DNA from: Halovenus sp.
Lineage (GTDB): Archaea; Halobacteriota; Halobacteria; Halobacteriales; Haloarculaceae
Direction: 5' to 3'
DNA: 6,198 nucleotides
Assembly (NCBI GenBank): GCA_003551265.1
Contig: PUMG01000199.1
Coordinates: 1 to 6,198 of the forward strand
A model generated the notes under the pieces. The model saw only the letters and a list, made by a program, of their open reading frames with translations, was not told the origin of the DNA and did no database searches. Position 1 is the first letter of the stretch; each line of letters opens with the position of its first letter. Below, in pieces: positions 5,215-6,198 of this stretch. The translations under genes and the position numbers were made by a program.

Positions 5215-5312
5215 CCTAGACTCCACCACTAAGAAGGCAGGTATCATACGTTCAGATACAGTTGTGTTCGGACGAGCGTGGCAGCGTTCGTCCACACACC
5301 GAACACGTGACG

Positions 5313-6198
5313 ATGGTTGACCGAGATACGACCCCAGACGGGGATTCGACTGACAGCCACCCTGTGCCAGTGTGCCGTTTCTCGTTCGAAGACGGGGTTG
5401 CAGTCGTGAGTCGAACGAACCGTGCGTTCGACGACCGGTTCGGAGACGACTGCGCTGGTGAGGCAGTCACCGACGTGTTCGAGTCGCTGTTTGCGTCCAC
5501 GACAGGTGACTTCACCGCCGCTTTCGACAGTGGGGAAAACGTTGCCGTACGTACGCGAGCGAAAAACGAGGACGCAGCACAGAAAAACTCGAAGCACGAA
5601 GACTCTGACTCGAAACCGACGGAGTACGTCGTCGACGTGAGTGCCCCGTCAGAGGGAATCGACGGCTACCTGGTGTTCGCAGACGCGACAGACGTCACTG
5701 CACGCTGTTGTGAACACGACAGCGAAACCAACACAGGTAGTGACCAGCAGACTGCGAACGGGCAACCGGCAGACGGGCTTGCCGTGGACCACGTCGCCAG
5801 CGTCGTGAGTCACGACCTCAGAAACCCGCTCGACGTTGCCCGGGCACGGTTGCGTGCTGGTCGGGAGTTCGGCGAGGAAGAACATTTCGAGCACGTCGAA
5901 CAGGCTCACGACCGCATGGAGCGAATCATTCAGGACGTGCTGACGCTCGCCCGGGGTGAAGACGTGGTCGACCCGGACGAGACGGTCGACCTCGCCGGAG
6001 TCGCAGAGAAGGCCTGGGAGACCGTCGAAACCGGTGGAGCCACACTGTCTATCGACAGGCCGCTGCCGACAGTTCGTGCCGACGCAGACCGGGTCAGTCG
6101 TCTTTTCGAGAACCTCTTTCGGAACGCCGTCGAACACGGCTCGACGAACCCTCGTTCGCACTCTCACGAGGACGCCGTCGAACATGGTTCAACGAGCC
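5313..6198 (+). CDS. PAS histidine kinase (3' end beyond the window)
   Basis: 295 codons are present and the frame is open at the window end. Residues about 17-131 look like a divergent PAS domain (GVAVVSRTNRAFDDRFGDD near the start, GYLVFADATDVTAR at 118-131), interrupted at about 84-102 by a Lys/Asp/Ser-rich hydrophilic insertion. The dimerisation/phosphoacceptor domain starts at VVSHDLRNPLD, with phospho-acceptor His167. The N-box of the ATPase domain begins at FENLFRNAVEHG (265-276), with Asn271 as the expected Mg-ATP ligand. The G-boxes lie beyond the window. No membrane segment or signal peptide is seen, so it is probably a soluble cytosolic kinase. Just after the N-box the sequence repeats (NAVEHGSTN, then DAVEHGSTS). 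The ATG at 5313 was chosen because the first PAS strand follows shortly; GTG at 5307 is possible, and the frame stays open back to a TAG at 5217. The receiver protein at 1774-2931 is a possible partner, by proximity only. Confidence 0.85.
   Translation, partial: MVDRDTTPDGDSTDSHPVPVCRFSFEDGVAVVSRTNRAFDDRFGDDCAGEAVTDVFESLFASTTGDFTAAFDSGENVAVRTRAKNEDAAQKNSKHEDSDSKPTEYVVDVSAPSEGIDGYLVFADATDVTARCCEHDSETNTGSDQQTANGQPADGLAVDHVASVVSHDLRNPLDVARARLRAGREFGEEEHFEHVEQAHDRMERIIQDVLTLARGEDVVDPDETVDLAGVAEKAWETVETGGATLSIDRPLPTVRADADRVSRLFENLFRNAVEHGSTNPRSHSHEDAVEHGSTS
6123..6198 (+). repeat. 48-bp in-frame tandem repeat in the kinase N-box region
   Basis: The unit beginning AACGCCGTCGAACACGG at 6123 recurs at 6171 as GACGCCGTCGAACATGG, a period of 48 bp or 16 residues (NAVEHGST-x8, then DAVEHGST). 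The second copy is cut by the window end, so the copy number is unknown. From memory, many haloarchaeal kinases carry such N-box expansions. Confidence 0.75.

Noticed and set aside
5049..5219. Open frame of 56 codons on the + strand before the kinase
   Set aside because: The composition is basic and Phe/Pro-rich, no ribosome site is evident, and the end overlaps the kinase TATA box.
5649..6185. Long open frame on the - strand opposite the kinase
   Set aside because: It is the antisense shadow of the kinase; its Cys/Val/Arg-rich translation is typical of the opposite strand of GC-rich haloarchaeal genes.

Overview
The window looks like chromosomal DNA of a haloarchaeon (class Halobacteria). 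The proteins are rich in Asp and Glu, promoters carry archaeal TATA boxes with start codons close behind, and several families (a receiver-PAS protein with haloarchaeal features, a HFX_2341-type regulator, small GHH-motif winged-helix proteins, a haloarchaeal Rsm22-like methyltransferase) are typical of that class. No rRNA, tRNA, CRISPR array or intact insertion sequence was seen.

Left part (1-1687, + strand): the last 66 codons of a probable prephenate dehydrogenase overlap by 4 bases (ATGA) an Rsm22-like methyltransferase of 495 residues, so tyrosine synthesis and ribosome assembly appear to share a transcript. Centre-left (1688-2931): behind its own TATA-rich promoter lies a 385-residue protein made of a phosphoacceptor receiver domain, a PAS domain and a C-terminal LOV domain. 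All flavin-contacting LOV residues I could check are present at canonical spacing, including the photoactive Cys in NCRFLQG. It has no kinase or DNA-binding output domain.

Centre (2970-4781): a CARF-like/winged-helix regulator (- strand) meets the LOV gene tail to tail. It diverges from a small winged-helix protein across a 139-bp AT-rich region packed with ATTGT/ACAAT pentamers. That small protein converges on a clear paralogue, and a 76-nt, nearly perfect long hairpin lies between the two.

Right part (4782-6198): a gene-free stretch of 531 bp is full of perfect short inverted repeats and could hold a structured RNA or a decayed element. It ends in a palindrome next to a TATA box. A PAS histidine kinase follows and runs off the end of the window; it carries a 48-bp tandem repeat inside its ATP-binding N-box region.

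Taken together, 1774-6198 is a regulatory cluster: one light/redox-type receiver, one putative nucleotide-sensing regulator, two winged-helix regulators and one kinase. That the kinase phosphorylates the receiver, or that the small regulators control their neighbours, is inference from proximity only.
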